Counted from the stretch's first letter, positions 35,289 to 44,764 are shown. The stretch: DNA of 64,000 nt from Sulfitobacter alexandrii (GCF_001886735.1 NZ_CP018076.1:434001-498000); one strand, 5' to 3'. Numbers and translations: made by a program. The notes: generated by a model from the sequence alone, not told the origin.

Positions 35289-36059
35289 ATGAACAAGGTC
35301 GAACAGACAGCGAATTGGCCCGGCCTCTCGGGCAGCGCCGCCCTCGTCACCGGTGCGTCCTCGGGCCTCGGGGTCCACTTTGCGCACCTGCTGGCGGGGC
35401 AGGGGGTCCGGGTCACCTTGGCGGCGCGCCGCGCCGACCGGCTGGAAACCGTCTGCCGCGAGATCCGCGATGCGGGTGGGCAGGCCGACGCGGTGGAAAT
35501 GGACGTGTCGGCGCCCCAGTCTGTCGAACAGGCACTTCAGGGCCGCGTCTTCGACATCGTCGTCAACAACGCGGGGACAACGGCTTCGGCATCGGCCCTC
35601 GACCTCGATACCGCGACCATCGACCAGATCATCGACATCAACCTCAAGGGGGCGTTCCACGTCGCCCGCACCACGGCGCGCGCGATGAAGGATGCCGGGC
35701 GGCCGGGAACCATCGTCAACGTCGCCTCGATCCTCGGGATGCGCGTTGCCGGTCATGTATCCGCCTATGCCGCCTCCAAGGGGGGGCTTTTGCAACTGAC
35801 GAAATCGCTGGCGCTGGAATGGGCGCGTCACGGCATTCGCGTGAATGCGCTCTGCCCCGGCTATGTGGAGACGGACCTGAACCGCGCCTTCTTCGAGACC
35901 GAGGCGGGCGAGGCGCTGATCCGGCGTGTGCCGATGCGGCGGCTGGGTCAGGCCGAGGATCTGGACGGGCCGCTGCTGCTGCTGGCATCCGACCTGGGCC
36001 GGTTCATGACCGGCACCGAGATCGCGGTGGACGGCGGCCACCTTGTGTCCTCGCTCTGA
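35289..36059 (+). CDS. SDR family oxidoreductase
   Basis: A 256-residue short-chain dehydrogenase. The cofactor motif is TGASSGLG (residues 21-28 approximately), NNAG follows, and the catalytic tetrad is seen in the S of VASILG and YAASK. It is a classical SDR likely to use NAD(P) on a hydroxyacyl-CoA or alcohol in the catabolic island. The ATG at 35289 follows GGGGAG; the open frame begins at an upstream TTG that lies within the probable promoter. Confidence 0.9.
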   Translation: MNKVEQTANWPGLSGSAALVTGASSGLGVHFAHLLAGQGVRVTLAARRADRLETVCREIRDAGGQADAVEMDVSAPQSVEQALQGRVFDIVVNNAGTTASASALDLDTATIDQIIDINLKGAFHVARTTARAMKDAGRPGTIVNVASILGMRVAGHVSAYAASKGGLLQLTKSLALEWARHGIRVNALCPGYVETDLNRAFFETEAGEALIRRVPMRRLGQAEDLDGPLLLLASDLGRFMTGTEIAVDGGHLVSSL

Positions 36060-36117
36060 GGCAACCTCCGCGTGACGTCATCGCGGAAACATCCATCGCC
36101 CGGGAGGGGGCCGAACC

Positions 36118-37125
36118 ATGCAGGATCTGGACGAGAGCGCGCTGGCCGATTGGCTGAAAGACGCCATGCCCGAAGGGGAGGGGCTGTCGACCCGGCGCAT
36201 CAGCGGCGGACAGTCCAACCCGACGTGGTTCGTGACATGGGGTGACCGGGAACTGGTGCTGCGCAGCAAGCCGACCGGCCCGATCCTGCCGGGGGCGCAC
36301 GCGATCGAACGGGAATTCCGCGTCATGACCGCACTGCGCGACACGCCGGTGCCCGTGCCGCGCGCGCTCCGTCTGGAAGAAGACCCGGAGGTGCTCGGCG
36401 CACCGTTCTACCTGATGGAACGGCTGGAAGGCCGCGTCCTCAGCGATTGCACGCTGCCGGGCATGACACCGCAGATGCGCCGCGACACCTACCTCGAAAT
36501 GGCCCGCACCCTGGCCCGCCTGCATGCGGTCCGTCCGGAGAAAGTGGGCCTCGAAGACTTCGGTCGCCCCGGCAACTACTTCGAGCGGCAAATTCGCCGC
36601 TGGACCCGCCAATACGAGGAGTCCGAGACCGAACGTCTGCCCCGCCTCGACCGCCTGGCCCGCTGGCTGTCCGAAAACACGCCGCCGGACGACGGGGTCG
36701 TGGCCATTGCCCACGGTGACTTCCGGCTGGGCAACCTGATGTATCATCCCGACCGTCCCGAGGTGGTCGGCGTCCTGGACTGGGAACTTTCCACCCTGGG
36801 ACATCCCCTGGCCGACCTCGGCTTCTGCGTCATCCCCTGGCATTCCTCACCCGAAGAGTACGGCGGCATCCTCGGCACCGGATGGGAAGACAGCGGAATC
36901 CCCACGCGCGCGGAATTCGTGGAGGAATATTTCCGTTACAGCGACCTCGATGCGCCGCTCCTGCCGTTCCATGTGGCCTTCGCCCTGTTCCGGTTCGCGG
37001 TGATCTTCATCGGCATCGCCGACCGCGCCCGTCGCGGGAACGCGGCCTCGGACGAAGCCGAAGCGCTCGGCCCGCTTGCGGACAGGTTCGCCGCACGGGC
37101 GCTGGACATTCCGGGAGTAGGCTGA
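36118..37125 (+). CDS. phosphotransferase family protein (acyl-CoA dehydrogenase-associated)
   Basis: A 335-residue aminoglycoside-phosphotransferase-fold protein. The nucleotide-binding lysine lies in ELVLRSKP, the Brenner motif is HGDFRLGNLM and the metal-binding aspartate is in VLDWELSTLGHPLADLG. This subgroup resembles the N-terminal half of ACAD10/11 and usually lies among acyl-CoA genes; in ACAD10/11 the kinase half acts on 4-hydroxyacyl-CoA. A similar role is plausible here but not shown. Confidence 0.87.
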   Translation: MQDLDESALADWLKDAMPEGEGLSTRRISGGQSNPTWFVTWGDRELVLRSKPTGPILPGAHAIEREFRVMTALRDTPVPVPRALRLEEDPEVLGAPFYLMERLEGRVLSDCTLPGMTPQMRRDTYLEMARTLARLHAVRPEKVGLEDFGRPGNYFERQIRRWTRQYEESETERLPRLDRLARWLSENTPPDDGVVAIAHGDFRLGNLMYHPDRPEVVGVLDWELSTLGHPLADLGFCVIPWHSSPEEYGGILGTGWEDSGIPTRAEFVEEYFRYSDLDAPLLPFHVAFALFRFAVIFIGIADRARRGNAASDEAEALGPLADRFAARALDIPGVG

Positions 37126-37307
37126 ATGACGGCGCTCCCGGTCCGCAATTCACCCCTGCGTCAAAAACTCCATCGGGCGCGCCCTGAACAGGCGGCGCCG
37201 GAAAGCCTGCCACGCAACGGACGTGTGCATCCGCGAAACGCACTGGCGTGCGCAAGCCGGGCAAACGGGCCCGGACGCGGATCGCACCATCATGAAAGGA
37301 CACAGCC

Positions 37308-38864
37308 ATGACGGATATGCTCGACGACCCGCAGGTCTATCTTCCAGACCTTTTCGCGACCCACGCACGGCACTACCCCCGCAAGACCGCCATCGTCTGC
37401 GGGGACGATACCCGGACCTGGGGGGATTTCTCGGCAAACGTGAACCGGGTGGCGCATCACCTCATCGACCAGGGCGTCGGCAAGGGCGACATGGTCGCCG
37501 TGATGATGGGTAACGCCATCGAGACGCTCGAGGCGATCTTCGGTGTCGTCCGGGCAGGGGCCTGCGTCGTGCCTCTCTCGGGGTTGTTGACCAGCGACCA
37601 GCTGGGCGGGCTTCTGTCCGACAGCGGCGCGGTGGTGGCGATCGTCTCCGATGCCTTCCGCGACCGCGTCGAACCGTTGCGCGCGGGGTCCGGCGCCGTC
37701 CGGCACTGGATTTCCCACGGTTTCTCCGGCGACGGCTGGTATCCGCTTGCGGACGTCCTGCAAGGCGACCGCACCGGTGCGCCCGACGTCCGCCACGCGC
37801 TGACCGATCCGTTCAACCTGATCTATTCTTCCGGCACCACGGGCTTGCCCAAGGGGATCCTGCAAACGCACCGCGCGCGGCTGCACTGGGCGTTTTCCAA
37901 TGCGGTCGAAATGGGCTTTGGCGCATCCAGCCGCGCGCTGGTGACGACACCGCTCTATTCCAACGGAACATGGCTGATGATGCTGCCGATCCTGTTCGCG
38001 GGGGGCACATTGCACGTGATGCCGGGCTTCGACGCGGCCGGCTTCCTCGACATCGTCGAACGCGAGCGCATCACCCATACATTCATGGTGCCGGCGCAAT
38101 ACATCATGGTGCTGGATCAGCCCGCGCTGGACAAGGCCGACCTGTCCAGCCTGCAGACCGTCCTTTCTGCGGGATCGCCGCTGCGGCGGAACACCAAGCG
38201 CGAGGTGATGGACCGCATATCGCCCGGACTTTACGAACTCTACGGCTACTCCGAAGGGTTCGCGTCGATCCTGCGGCCTCACCAGCATGACGAGAAGTTC
38301 GACACCGTCGGCACCCCGGTGATCGGGTTCGAGGTCTGCATTCTCGATGACGAAGGCAACGAGATGCCGACCGGCGAAGCGGGCGAGATCGCGGGATACG
38401 GCGCCGGGATCATGTCCCGGTATCATGGCCGCGCGGAACAGACGGCCGAACTGATCTGGCGCGATGCGCGCGGGCGTACCTTCATCCGGTCGGGAGATAT
38501 CGGGATGCTGGACGAGGACGGTTTCCTCAAGATCCTCGATCGCAAGAAGGACATGATCATCTCGGGCGGCTTCAACGTGTTCCCGAGCGACGTGGAAGCC
38601 ATCGTGGGCCAGCATCCCGAGGTCAAGGACGTCACGGTGATCGGAGTGCCCCACGACAAGTGGGGGGAAAGCTGCCTCGCCCTCGTCATTCCCCACGATG
38701 CAAACGCCGATTCCGACGCGATACTGGCATGGTGCAACGAGCGGCTGGCCAAGACCCAACGGCTGGTGGGCGTCGAACTGCGCGAGGACTTTCCGCGCAA
38801 CGCGCTCGGCAAGGTCATCAAGAAGGAACTGCGGGCGCCCTACTGGGAAGGCGTTGACGCCTGA
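37308..38864 (+). CDS. AMP-dependent acyl-CoA synthetase/ligase
   Basis: A 518-residue ligase, the second of the island. Motifs are IYSSGTTGLPKGI, LYGYSEGFAS (a variant of the usual YGxTE), FIRSGDIGMLDEDGFLKILDRKKDMI, SGGFNVFPSDVE and the C-terminal LPRNALGKVIKK-type lysine segment (FPRNALGKV). It is preceded by 182 bases with no gene and by GAAAGGACACAGCC. The short AMP-ligase type often activates branched or aromatic acids; substrate unknown. Confidence 0.91.
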   Translation: MTDMLDDPQVYLPDLFATHARHYPRKTAIVCGDDTRTWGDFSANVNRVAHHLIDQGVGKGDMVAVMMGNAIETLEAIFGVVRAGACVVPLSGLLTSDQLGGLLSDSGAVVAIVSDAFRDRVEPLRAGSGAVRHWISHGFSGDGWYPLADVLQGDRTGAPDVRHALTDPFNLIYSSGTTGLPKGILQTHRARLHWAFSNAVEMGFGASSRALVTTPLYSNGTWLMMLPILFAGGTLHVMPGFDAAGFLDIVERERITHTFMVPAQYIMVLDQPALDKADLSSLQTVLSAGSPLRRNTKREVMDRISPGLYELYGYSEGFASILRPHQHDEKFDTVGTPVIGFEVCILDDEGNEMPTGEAGEIAGYGAGIMSRYHGRAEQTAELIWRDARGRTFIRSGDIGMLDEDGFLKILDRKKDMIISGGFNVFPSDVEAIVGQHPEVKDVTVIGVPHDKWGESCLALVIPHDANADSDAILAWCNERLAKTQRLVGVELREDFPRNALGKVIKKELRAPYWEGVDA

Positions 38865-38895
38865 AACCTGCGGGCAGGATATCCTGAAAGAAGAA

Positions 38896-38925
38896 GGCCC
38901 CGGCGACGATCGCCGGGGCCTTTCT
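38896..38925. terminator. bidirectional intrinsic terminator
   Basis: A 10-bp stem GGCCCCGGCG/CGCCGGGGCC (38896-38920) with loop ACGAT, followed by TTTCT on the plus strand and preceded by AAAGAAGAA, which gives a U-rich tail on the minus strand. It separates the convergent ligase and thiolase genes. Confidence 0.9.
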
Positions 38926-38963
38926 CGTAACTGTAGGGCTGCCAGGTCCGGTACGCGAGGCCG

Positions 38964-40223
38964 TCAGGCTTCCGGCGCTTCGAGCAGGATCACCGAGCAG
39001 GCGGCCTCGTCAAAGCCGATCACGCCGCCGCCGTTCTCGGCCATGGCGATCCTCGGGCTGTCGGTCTGACGCTCTCCGGCTTCTCCTCGCAGCTGCAGGC
39101 CCAGTTCGTGGATCATCGACAGGCCGGTCGCGCCGACGGGATGCCCCTTGGACACCAGCCCCCCGGACAGGTTCACCGGCAGGCGGCCGCCCAGTCGGGT
39201 CGCGCCGCTTTCGACGAGGTCGCCCCCCTTGCCGTCCTCTGCGAACCCCAGCATCTCGAGCTGGAAGATCTCGCAGAACGAAGTCGCGTCATGCAATTCG
39301 ACAAGGTTCACGTCGGACGGGGACAGGCCGGACTTCGCATAGGCCTTCTGCGCGGCGACGCGGCTCAGGCCGGGTTCGGCGGGATCGCGGTACTTGCCAC
39401 CCGTCAGCACCGATGCCCGGACCTTCAGGGCGCGGGCGCGGACCTCTGCCGGCTGCCGCGCCAGAAAGTCGCCTGACACGAGTATCGCCGCGGCGGCACC
39501 GTCGCCTACCGGCGCGGCCATGGATCGGGTGATCGGCCAGGATACCTCGCGGTCGTTCAGCGCTTCCTCGACCGACACCTCGAAGCGATACTGTGCCTTG
39601 GGGTTCATGGACCCGTGCCAGTGGTTCTTGGACGCCGCGATCGCGATCTGCTCCTGCGTGGTGCCATAGGTCTTGATATGCCACGCGGCCTGCATGGCGT
39701 AGGTGTCCATGAAGACGGTCCCGCCCGCGCCGTTCGGATCGAAGGGCTTGCCTGCTTCGGCGCCGCGCGCCTTGTAGTAGGCGTGCCATTCCTCCGGATC
39801 GAGCTGGTCGATACCGCCCTCGAAGATTTCCAGCGTGCGGCCCGGATCGCCCTGCACAAAGGTCTTTTCGACACCGATGGCCAGAGAGGCCTCCATGTCG
39901 CCGGAGGCGACGTCCTTCCATGCCCCGTGAAACGCCATCGAAGCGGTGGCGCAGCCGCCTTCGACATTGATCATCGGCACGCGCTCGGGAAAGAGGCCCT
40001 CGCGCACCAGCGGCGTGAAACAGACCTGTCCCCGGATGTTGCGCTGGCCGAAAGTGCCCATGCCGCAGTTGCCGAACCACGCCTGTTCGATGACATCGCC
40101 GTTTTCCAACCCCGCATCCGCAAGCACGGCGGTATAGGCTTCGCGGGTCAGGTCCTTGAAGCTGTCACCGGGGCGCTTGCCGAAGGCGGTGCAGGAGGTT
40201 GCCAGTACATAAACGTCACGCAT
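38964..40223 (-). CDS. SCP2-type thiolase (lipid-transfer-protein-like)
   Basis: A 419-residue thiolase of the SCP2/SCPx type. The nucleophilic cysteine is in VEGGCATASMAFHG; ELHDATSFCE replaces the HDCF motif and GGLVSKGHPVGATG carries the catalytic histidine. Unlike biosynthetic thiolases, the second cysteine motif at the C-terminus is absent (ENGGGVIGFDEAACSVI). Such proteins cleave branched or sterol-like 3-oxoacyl-CoAs. It overlaps the MECR-like gene by eight bases on the same strand. Confidence 0.9.
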   Translation of the reverse strand: MRDVYVLATSCTAFGKRPGDSFKDLTREAYTAVLADAGLENGDVIEQAWFGNCGMGTFGQRNIRGQVCFTPLVREGLFPERVPMINVEGGCATASMAFHGAWKDVASGDMEASLAIGVEKTFVQGDPGRTLEIFEGGIDQLDPEEWHAYYKARGAEAGKPFDPNGAGGTVFMDTYAMQAAWHIKTYGTTQEQIAIAASKNHWHGSMNPKAQYRFEVSVEEALNDREVSWPITRSMAAPVGDGAAAAILVSGDFLARQPAEVRARALKVRASVLTGGKYRDPAEPGLSRVAAQKAYAKSGLSPSDVNLVELHDATSFCEIFQLEMLGFAEDGKGGDLVESGATRLGGRLPVNLSGGLVSKGHPVGATGLSMIHELGLQLRGEAGERQTDSPRIAMAENGGGVIGFDEAACSVILLEAPEA

Positions 40224-41208
40224 CTTTGTCTCCCGTCAACATGATCTTGCCGTTGCGTCCGCCCCGTGCCGCGTGGGACAGCGCGTCGTGAATGCGGTCC
40301 AGCGGATAGGCCGCATCGATTTCGGTGTGCAGCACGCCTGCCGCCAGCTTGTCCTCGAGGAACGTGTGCAGGTCGCGCATCTTCTCGGGCGTGGCGGTGC
40401 GATACCAGTCGAACAACCAGAAGCCCCGCAGCCGGACGTCGCGAAAGACCATGTCCCGCGCGGCGACACGGTGGTCCTCGCCCGAGAGCAGACCGTAGGT
40501 GACGACCGTGCCCCGGTCCGCCACGGCGGCGGCAAGCGCGCCTGTGGACGCGCCGCCGATCGCGTCGAGCGCCAGTTTCGGCGGGGCACCTGCGGCCTCG
40601 CGGACCGATTGAGCCAGTTCGTCTCCCCCGTCCGAGACGATCACCGCGTCCGCGCCGTCGTCCTTCAGCGCCCCTACGACGTCATCGCGCCGAACGACGT
40701 TCACCGTGCGGATGCCCCTTTCGCGGGCAAAGCGGATCACCATCCGGCCCACGTTGGAATTGGCGGCGTTCTGCACGATCCAGTCCCCTTCGGACAACGC
40801 CACCATGTCGGTCAGCAGCAACCATGCCGTGCCCGGATTGGCGCGCATCAGCGCGGCCTGCTGCGGGTCGGCGCCGACGGGCGCCTTGGGGGCCATCCGT
40901 TCGTGCAAAATCAGCGTATCGGCCCAGAAACCGCCGCCCACGGGCAGCACCGCGTCGCCAACCGCCAGCCGTGTGACCTCCGGCCCCACCGCATCGACGA
41001 TCCCGTAGGCGCCGACGCCGGGGGTGGCGGGAAGGTCCATCGGTTCCGCACCGTAGCGGCCTTCGATGGACAGCAGATCGGCGGGATTGATGGTCATGAA
41101 CCGGGTGCGGACGCGAACCTCTTTCGGCCCCGGCTGCGGGTCCGGTTCATCGACGAGTTCGATAACCTCGGTCGGGGCGCCGTGCCGGCGGAAGATCGCC
41201 TTTTTCAT
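40216..41208 (-). CDS. MECR-like zinc-free enoyl reductase / quinone oxidoreductase family
   Basis: A 330-residue medium-chain dehydrogenase/reductase. NAANSNVGRMVIRFARERG followed by TVNVVRRDD is the hallmark of the MECR (2-enoyl thioester reductase) group, and no structural or catalytic zinc cysteines are present. It would reduce an enoyl-thioester with NADPH. ATG 41208 was chosen because the family starts near MKKAIFRRHG; the frame extends upstream without motifs. Second gene of a P450-MECR-thiolase operon. Confidence 0.88.
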   Translation of the reverse strand: MKKAIFRRHGAPTEVIELVDEPDPQPGPKEVRVRTRFMTINPADLLSIEGRYGAEPMDLPATPGVGAYGIVDAVGPEVTRLAVGDAVLPVGGGFWADTLILHERMAPKAPVGADPQQAALMRANPGTAWLLLTDMVALSEGDWIVQNAANSNVGRMVIRFARERGIRTVNVVRRDDVVGALKDDGADAVIVSDGGDELAQSVREAAGAPPKLALDAIGGASTGALAAAVADRGTVVTYGLLSGEDHRVAARDMVFRDVRLRGFWLFDWYRTATPEKMRDLHTFLEDKLAAGVLHTEIDAAYPLDRIHDALSHAARGGRNGKIMLTGDKDA

Positions 41209-41300
41209 CTGTCCGTTTCCTCCCTTGCGCGCGACGATGCCGCGCCGAATGTCGTGGGCCGGCGCTGCGTCCGCCCGCCCTTTGCCGCCCGGCCCTGGCG

Positions 41301-42542
41301 TCAGCCGTTCAGCCTGACCGGCAGGCGGCGGGTGCCGCGGGGCACCATGGCGTCCAGCCACTCGGGGGGCTCGGCCGGGTTCAGCGTCAGATCGGGGAAT
41401 CTCTCGAACAGCTTGCGCACGGCGATGCGTCCCTCCTCCCGCGCCAGCTTGGCCCCGAGACACAGGTGAATCCCTTGCCCGAACGTCAGATGCCGGTTCT
41501 GATCGCGGGTGATGTCAAACCGGTCCGCGTCGTCGAACATCCGCGGATCACGATTGGCCGAGTTGACCATGACAAAGACGCGCTCGCCCTCGCGCAGGGT
41601 GCGCCCGTGCAGGTCGTGGTCCCGCGCCACGACCCGGACCAGTGCATTGGTCGGTCCGTCGAAACGCAGCACTTCCTCGATCATCGGGTCCACCAGTTCG
41701 GGGTCCGCGCGCAGGCGGTCCAACTGCTCGGGATGGCGCAGCAGTAGCAGCGTGGCGTTGCCGATCAGGTTGGTGGTGGTCTCATGCCCGGCAAAAAGCA
41801 CCAAGATGCAGGTCGCCACGAGTTCGTCGTCGCTCAGCTTGTCGCCTTCGTCACGGGCGTTGATCAGGTCCATCAGGAAGCCGGGCTTGGGATTCGCGGT
41901 GCGCTCCTCAATCAGCTTGCGGAAGTAGTCCGACATGTGGCGGCAGCCCCGTGCCGCGCGTTCGTACTTGTCGTCCGAATTGCGTGCCCCGCCAATGAAG
42001 ACGGCCATGTCGTCTGACCATTCCTTGAATTCGTCCAGCATGTCGCGCGGCACGTCCAGAAGGTCCATGATCACGAAAGCGGGCAACTGCAGTGCGTATT
42101 CCCGGATCAGGTCGACGTCGTCGGTCCCCGCAGCGGCCAGACGGTCCAGCAGCAGGTCGCTGATCTCGTGGATCTGCGGGCGCATCGTGGCGATGGCATC
42201 GGCGGTGAAGGCATGGCGCATGATCCGGCGCACGCGCGTGTGGTCCGGCGGATCGCGGAAGGCCAGCCACAGGTTCAGGTAGTGGACGATGTCGCGCAGC
42301 AGCATCGCATCCGCCGGGGGCAGCGATTCATAGAATTGGAGCAACCGGTTGACGGACATCGTGTCGGAAAGAAGCAGATCGCGCACGTCCGTGTAGCGGG
42401 TGATGATCCACGACCGGAGCGACGGGCTCCAGTGGACGGGATCCTCCTCGCGCAGGCGGGCGTATACGGGAAAGGGGTCGGCCATCACCGCAGGATCGGT
42501 TGGGTCGTAGACAAGCTCCTCGGGGCGCGATGTATCTGGCAT
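41301..42542 (-). CDS. cytochrome P450
   Basis: A 413-residue bacterial P450. The I-helix is LFAGHETTTNL, the ExxR motif EEVLR, and the haem loop FGQGIHLCLGAKLA with the thiolate cysteine. The length and sequence are those of class I soluble P450s, which need a ferredoxin and reductase; neither is adjacent. It would hydroxylate the substrate feeding the acyl-CoA genes. The start lies 33 bases from the operator-like repeat at 42575, so the divergent SDR operon and the P450 operon probably share control. Confidence 0.93.
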   Translation of the reverse strand: MPDTSRPEELVYDPTDPAVMADPFPVYARLREEDPVHWSPSLRSWIITRYTDVRDLLLSDTMSVNRLLQFYESLPPADAMLLRDIVHYLNLWLAFRDPPDHTRVRRIMRHAFTADAIATMRPQIHEISDLLLDRLAAAGTDDVDLIREYALQLPAFVIMDLLDVPRDMLDEFKEWSDDMAVFIGGARNSDDKYERAARGCRHMSDYFRKLIEERTANPKPGFLMDLINARDEGDKLSDDELVATCILVLFAGHETTTNLIGNATLLLLRHPEQLDRLRADPELVDPMIEEVLRFDGPTNALVRVVARDHDLHGRTLREGERVFVMVNSANRDPRMFDDADRFDITRDQNRHLTFGQGIHLCLGAKLAREEGRIAVRKLFERFPDLTLNPAEPPEWLDAMVPRGTRRLPVRLNG

Positions 42543-42563
42543 GGGCTAACCTCTCGATCGACA

Positions 42564-42593
42564 TTGACAACTACCAAACGTTCGTTTGATATT
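42564..42593 (+). promoter_or_regulatory. promoter with inverted-repeat operator between P450 and SDR genes
   Basis: A near-consensus sigma-70 promoter, TTGACA (42564-42569), 17 bases, TGATAT (42587-42592), reading toward the SDR gene. The spacer is occupied by CAAACG-TT-CGTTTG (42575-42588), so a bound repressor would cover the promoter. It matches the promoter at 35247 in position and sequence. TetR-type control is inferred. Confidence 0.7.
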
Positions 42594-42757
42594 GTGCATG
42601 TTTACGCTGGCTTGTACGTCAGATCAAGCCGGTTCGCGGCGTCGTGGTGAAATTGCATGTCGGCCGGCGGTGCCCGGCAAGGTCCGGTGCCCGGGATGAA
42701 CGACGGGCGTGGCCGACCGGGCCGGAAATGATACAGGTCTCGAAAAAGGAGCTGAGA

Positions 42758-43519
42758 ATGAAGATTGAAGGACAGGCGGCTGTCGTCACCGGTGGCGCGT
42801 CGGGCCTTGGCGGGGCGACTGCCGACCGGCTGGCGCGCGACGGGGCCAAGGTCGCGATATTCGACATGGACGAAGACCGTGGCCAGGCCCGTGCGGAGGC
42901 CGTGAAGGGCGCTTTCTTCCGGGTCGATGTCACGGATCCCCAGAGTGTCGAGGCCGGGCTTGCCGAAGCCGAGGCGCGTCACGGCAAGGCGCGCATCCTG
43001 GTGAACTGTGCCGGGATCGGACCGGCGGCCAAGGTTATCGGCCGCGACGGTGCCGCCGCCCCGCTCGAGGCATTCAACCGGGTTCTCGGCGTCAACCTGT
43101 CGGGCACCTTCAACGTGCTGTCCAAGTTCGCAGCCGCCCTGCAGCAGGCCGATACGGTGGGCGAGGAGCGGGGCATCATCGTCAACACCGCCTCCGTGGC
43201 GGCCTTCGATGGGCAGATCGGGCAGGCGGCTTACTCCGCCTCCAAGGGCGGCGTGGTGGGCATGACCCTGCCCATCGCCCGGGAACTGGCGCGCTATGGC
43301 ATCCGCGTGATGACGATCGCGCCGGGCCTGTTCATGACCCCGATGCTCGAAACCCTGTCGGAGGAAATCCGCGCGTCCCTCGGGGCGCAGGTGCCGTTCC
43401 CGCCGCGGCTGGGCGATCCATCCGAATTCGCCGATCTCGTGGCGTCCATCGTTTCCAACCCCATGCTAAACGGCGAAACCATTCGCCTCGACGGCGCAAT
43501 CAGGATGGCCCCCAAATGA
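42758..43519 (+). CDS. SDR family dehydrogenase, 3-hydroxyacyl-CoA dehydrogenase type II-like
   Basis: A 253-residue SDR. TGGASGLGGATADRLA is the cofactor motif, VDVTD and NCAGIGPA follow, and the active site is YSASKGG with the upstream serine in NTASVAAFDGQIGQ. The overall pattern, including the DTVGEERGIIVNTASVAAF segment (about residues 133-151), is that of HSD17B10-type 3-hydroxy-2-methylbutyryl-CoA dehydrogenases. AGGAG lies just ahead of the ATG. It overlaps the acyl-CoA dehydrogenase gene by four bases. Confidence 0.91.
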   Translation: MKIEGQAAVVTGGASGLGGATADRLARDGAKVAIFDMDEDRGQARAEAVKGAFFRVDVTDPQSVEAGLAEAEARHGKARILVNCAGIGPAAKVIGRDGAAAPLEAFNRVLGVNLSGTFNVLSKFAAALQQADTVGEERGIIVNTASVAAFDGQIGQAAYSASKGGVVGMTLPIARELARYGIRVMTIAPGLFMTPMLETLSEEIRASLGAQVPFPPRLGDPSEFADLVASIVSNPMLNGETIRLDGAIRMAPK

Positions 43520-44706
43520 CGTTTCAAATGGAAAGGCGCGGAATTTCCGACCGCGCGCTCGATATTGCCGACCGGGTCGAACGCTTCGTGCGCGATCAGG
43601 TCGTACCGCTGGAACCCCAAGCGCGGAACAGCGCCCACGGTCCGTCAGAGGCACTTTCCGACCGGCTCAAGGACATGGCCCGCGCCGAAGGCCTTATGAC
43701 GCCGCACATCCTCGACGATGGCGATCACCTGTCCCAGCGCGAGACCGCGGCGGTGCTGATCCGTTCGGGCCTTTCGCCGCTTGGTCCGCTGGCGCTGCAC
43801 GTCTGCGCCCCCGACGAGGGCAACATGTTCCTTCTGGGCAAGGTCGCCTCGCCCGAATTGAAGGACAGGTTCCTGTCGCGCATGACGCGGGGCGAGATCC
43901 GTTCGGCCTTCTTCATGACCGAACCCGCACAGGAGGGCGGCGCAGGATCCGATCCATCCATGATGCAGACCACCTGCGCGCCGGACGGGAATCACTGGGT
44001 AATCAACGGGCGCAAGACCTTCATCACCGGCGCGGAAGGCGCGGGCATGGGGATCATCATGGCCAAGGCCGAAGAGGGTGCGTGCATGTTCCTTGTGGAC
44101 CTGCCCGATCCCGCCATCCGCATCGACCGGGTGCTCGACACCATCGACAGCTCGATGCCCGGCGGCCACGCCGAGATCACGATCGACAACCTGCGATTGC
44201 CGGCCGACCAGATGTTGGGCGAGGCGGGCGAGGGCTTCAAATATGCGCAGGTGCGCCTTGCGCCCGCGCGCCTGAGCCACTGCATGCGCTGGCTGGGTGC
44301 CTGCATCCGCGCGCAGGAAATCGCGGTGGACTACGTCAACCGCCGCCACGCTTTCGGGAAACCGCTGATCGACCACGAAGGCGTGGGTTTCATGCTCGCC
44401 GAGAACGCGATGGATCTCAAGCAGGCCGAACTCATGGTCTACTGGTGCGCCGATGCGCTCGACAGCGGGTCACAGGGTTCCGTCGAAAGCTCCATGGCCA
44501 AGGTCGCCGTTTCCGAGGCGCTGATGCGGGTCGCCGATCGCTGCGTGCAATGCATGGGCGGGCAGGGCGTGACCGGCGACAGCGTGGTCGAACAGGTGTT
44601 CCGCGAAGTGCGTGCCTTCCGGATCTACGACGGGCCGACCGAAGTCCACAAATGGAGCCTCGCAAAGAAGATCAAGCGAGGCTGGAAGGATGCGAATCCG
44701 GCCTGA
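43516..44706 (+). CDS. acyl-CoA dehydrogenase
   Basis: A 396-residue flavoprotein of the ACAD family, with FFMTEPAQEGGAGSDPS and WVINGRKTFITGA (FAD/substrate loops), RRHAFGKPLIDHEGVGFMLA and the C-terminal QCMGGQGVTGDSVVEQVFRE and YDGPTEVH segments. The last is typical of ACAD10/11-like enzymes, in keeping with the ACAD-associated phosphotransferase nearby. It introduces the 2,3-double bond in the acyl-CoA. ATGA overlap with the SDR. Confidence 0.92.
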   Translation: MTFQMERRGISDRALDIADRVERFVRDQVVPLEPQARNSAHGPSEALSDRLKDMARAEGLMTPHILDDGDHLSQRETAAVLIRSGLSPLGPLALHVCAPDEGNMFLLGKVASPELKDRFLSRMTRGEIRSAFFMTEPAQEGGAGSDPSMMQTTCAPDGNHWVINGRKTFITGAEGAGMGIIMAKAEEGACMFLVDLPDPAIRIDRVLDTIDSSMPGGHAEITIDNLRLPADQMLGEAGEGFKYAQVRLAPARLSHCMRWLGACIRAQEIAVDYVNRRHAFGKPLIDHEGVGFMLAENAMDLKQAELMVYWCADALDSGSQGSVESSMAKVAVSEALMRVADRCVQCMGGQGVTGDSVVEQVFREVRAFRIYDGPTEVHKWSLAKKIKRGWKDANPA

Positions 44707-44753
44707 ACCGCCCTTGCGGAACGGCATTGAAACAAAGGCTTCAGGCGGAAAAA

Positions 44754-44764
44754 CAAACGTTTGG
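44754..44764. promoter_or_regulatory. operator-like palindrome upstream of TRAP operon 2
   Basis: CAAACGTTTG is a 10-base perfect palindrome in the 176-base gap before the binding protein. It resembles the half-sites at 35258 and 42575 and the CAATCGTTTGG at 25325, but lacks the TT spacer and no promoter boxes line up with it. Confidence 0.35.
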
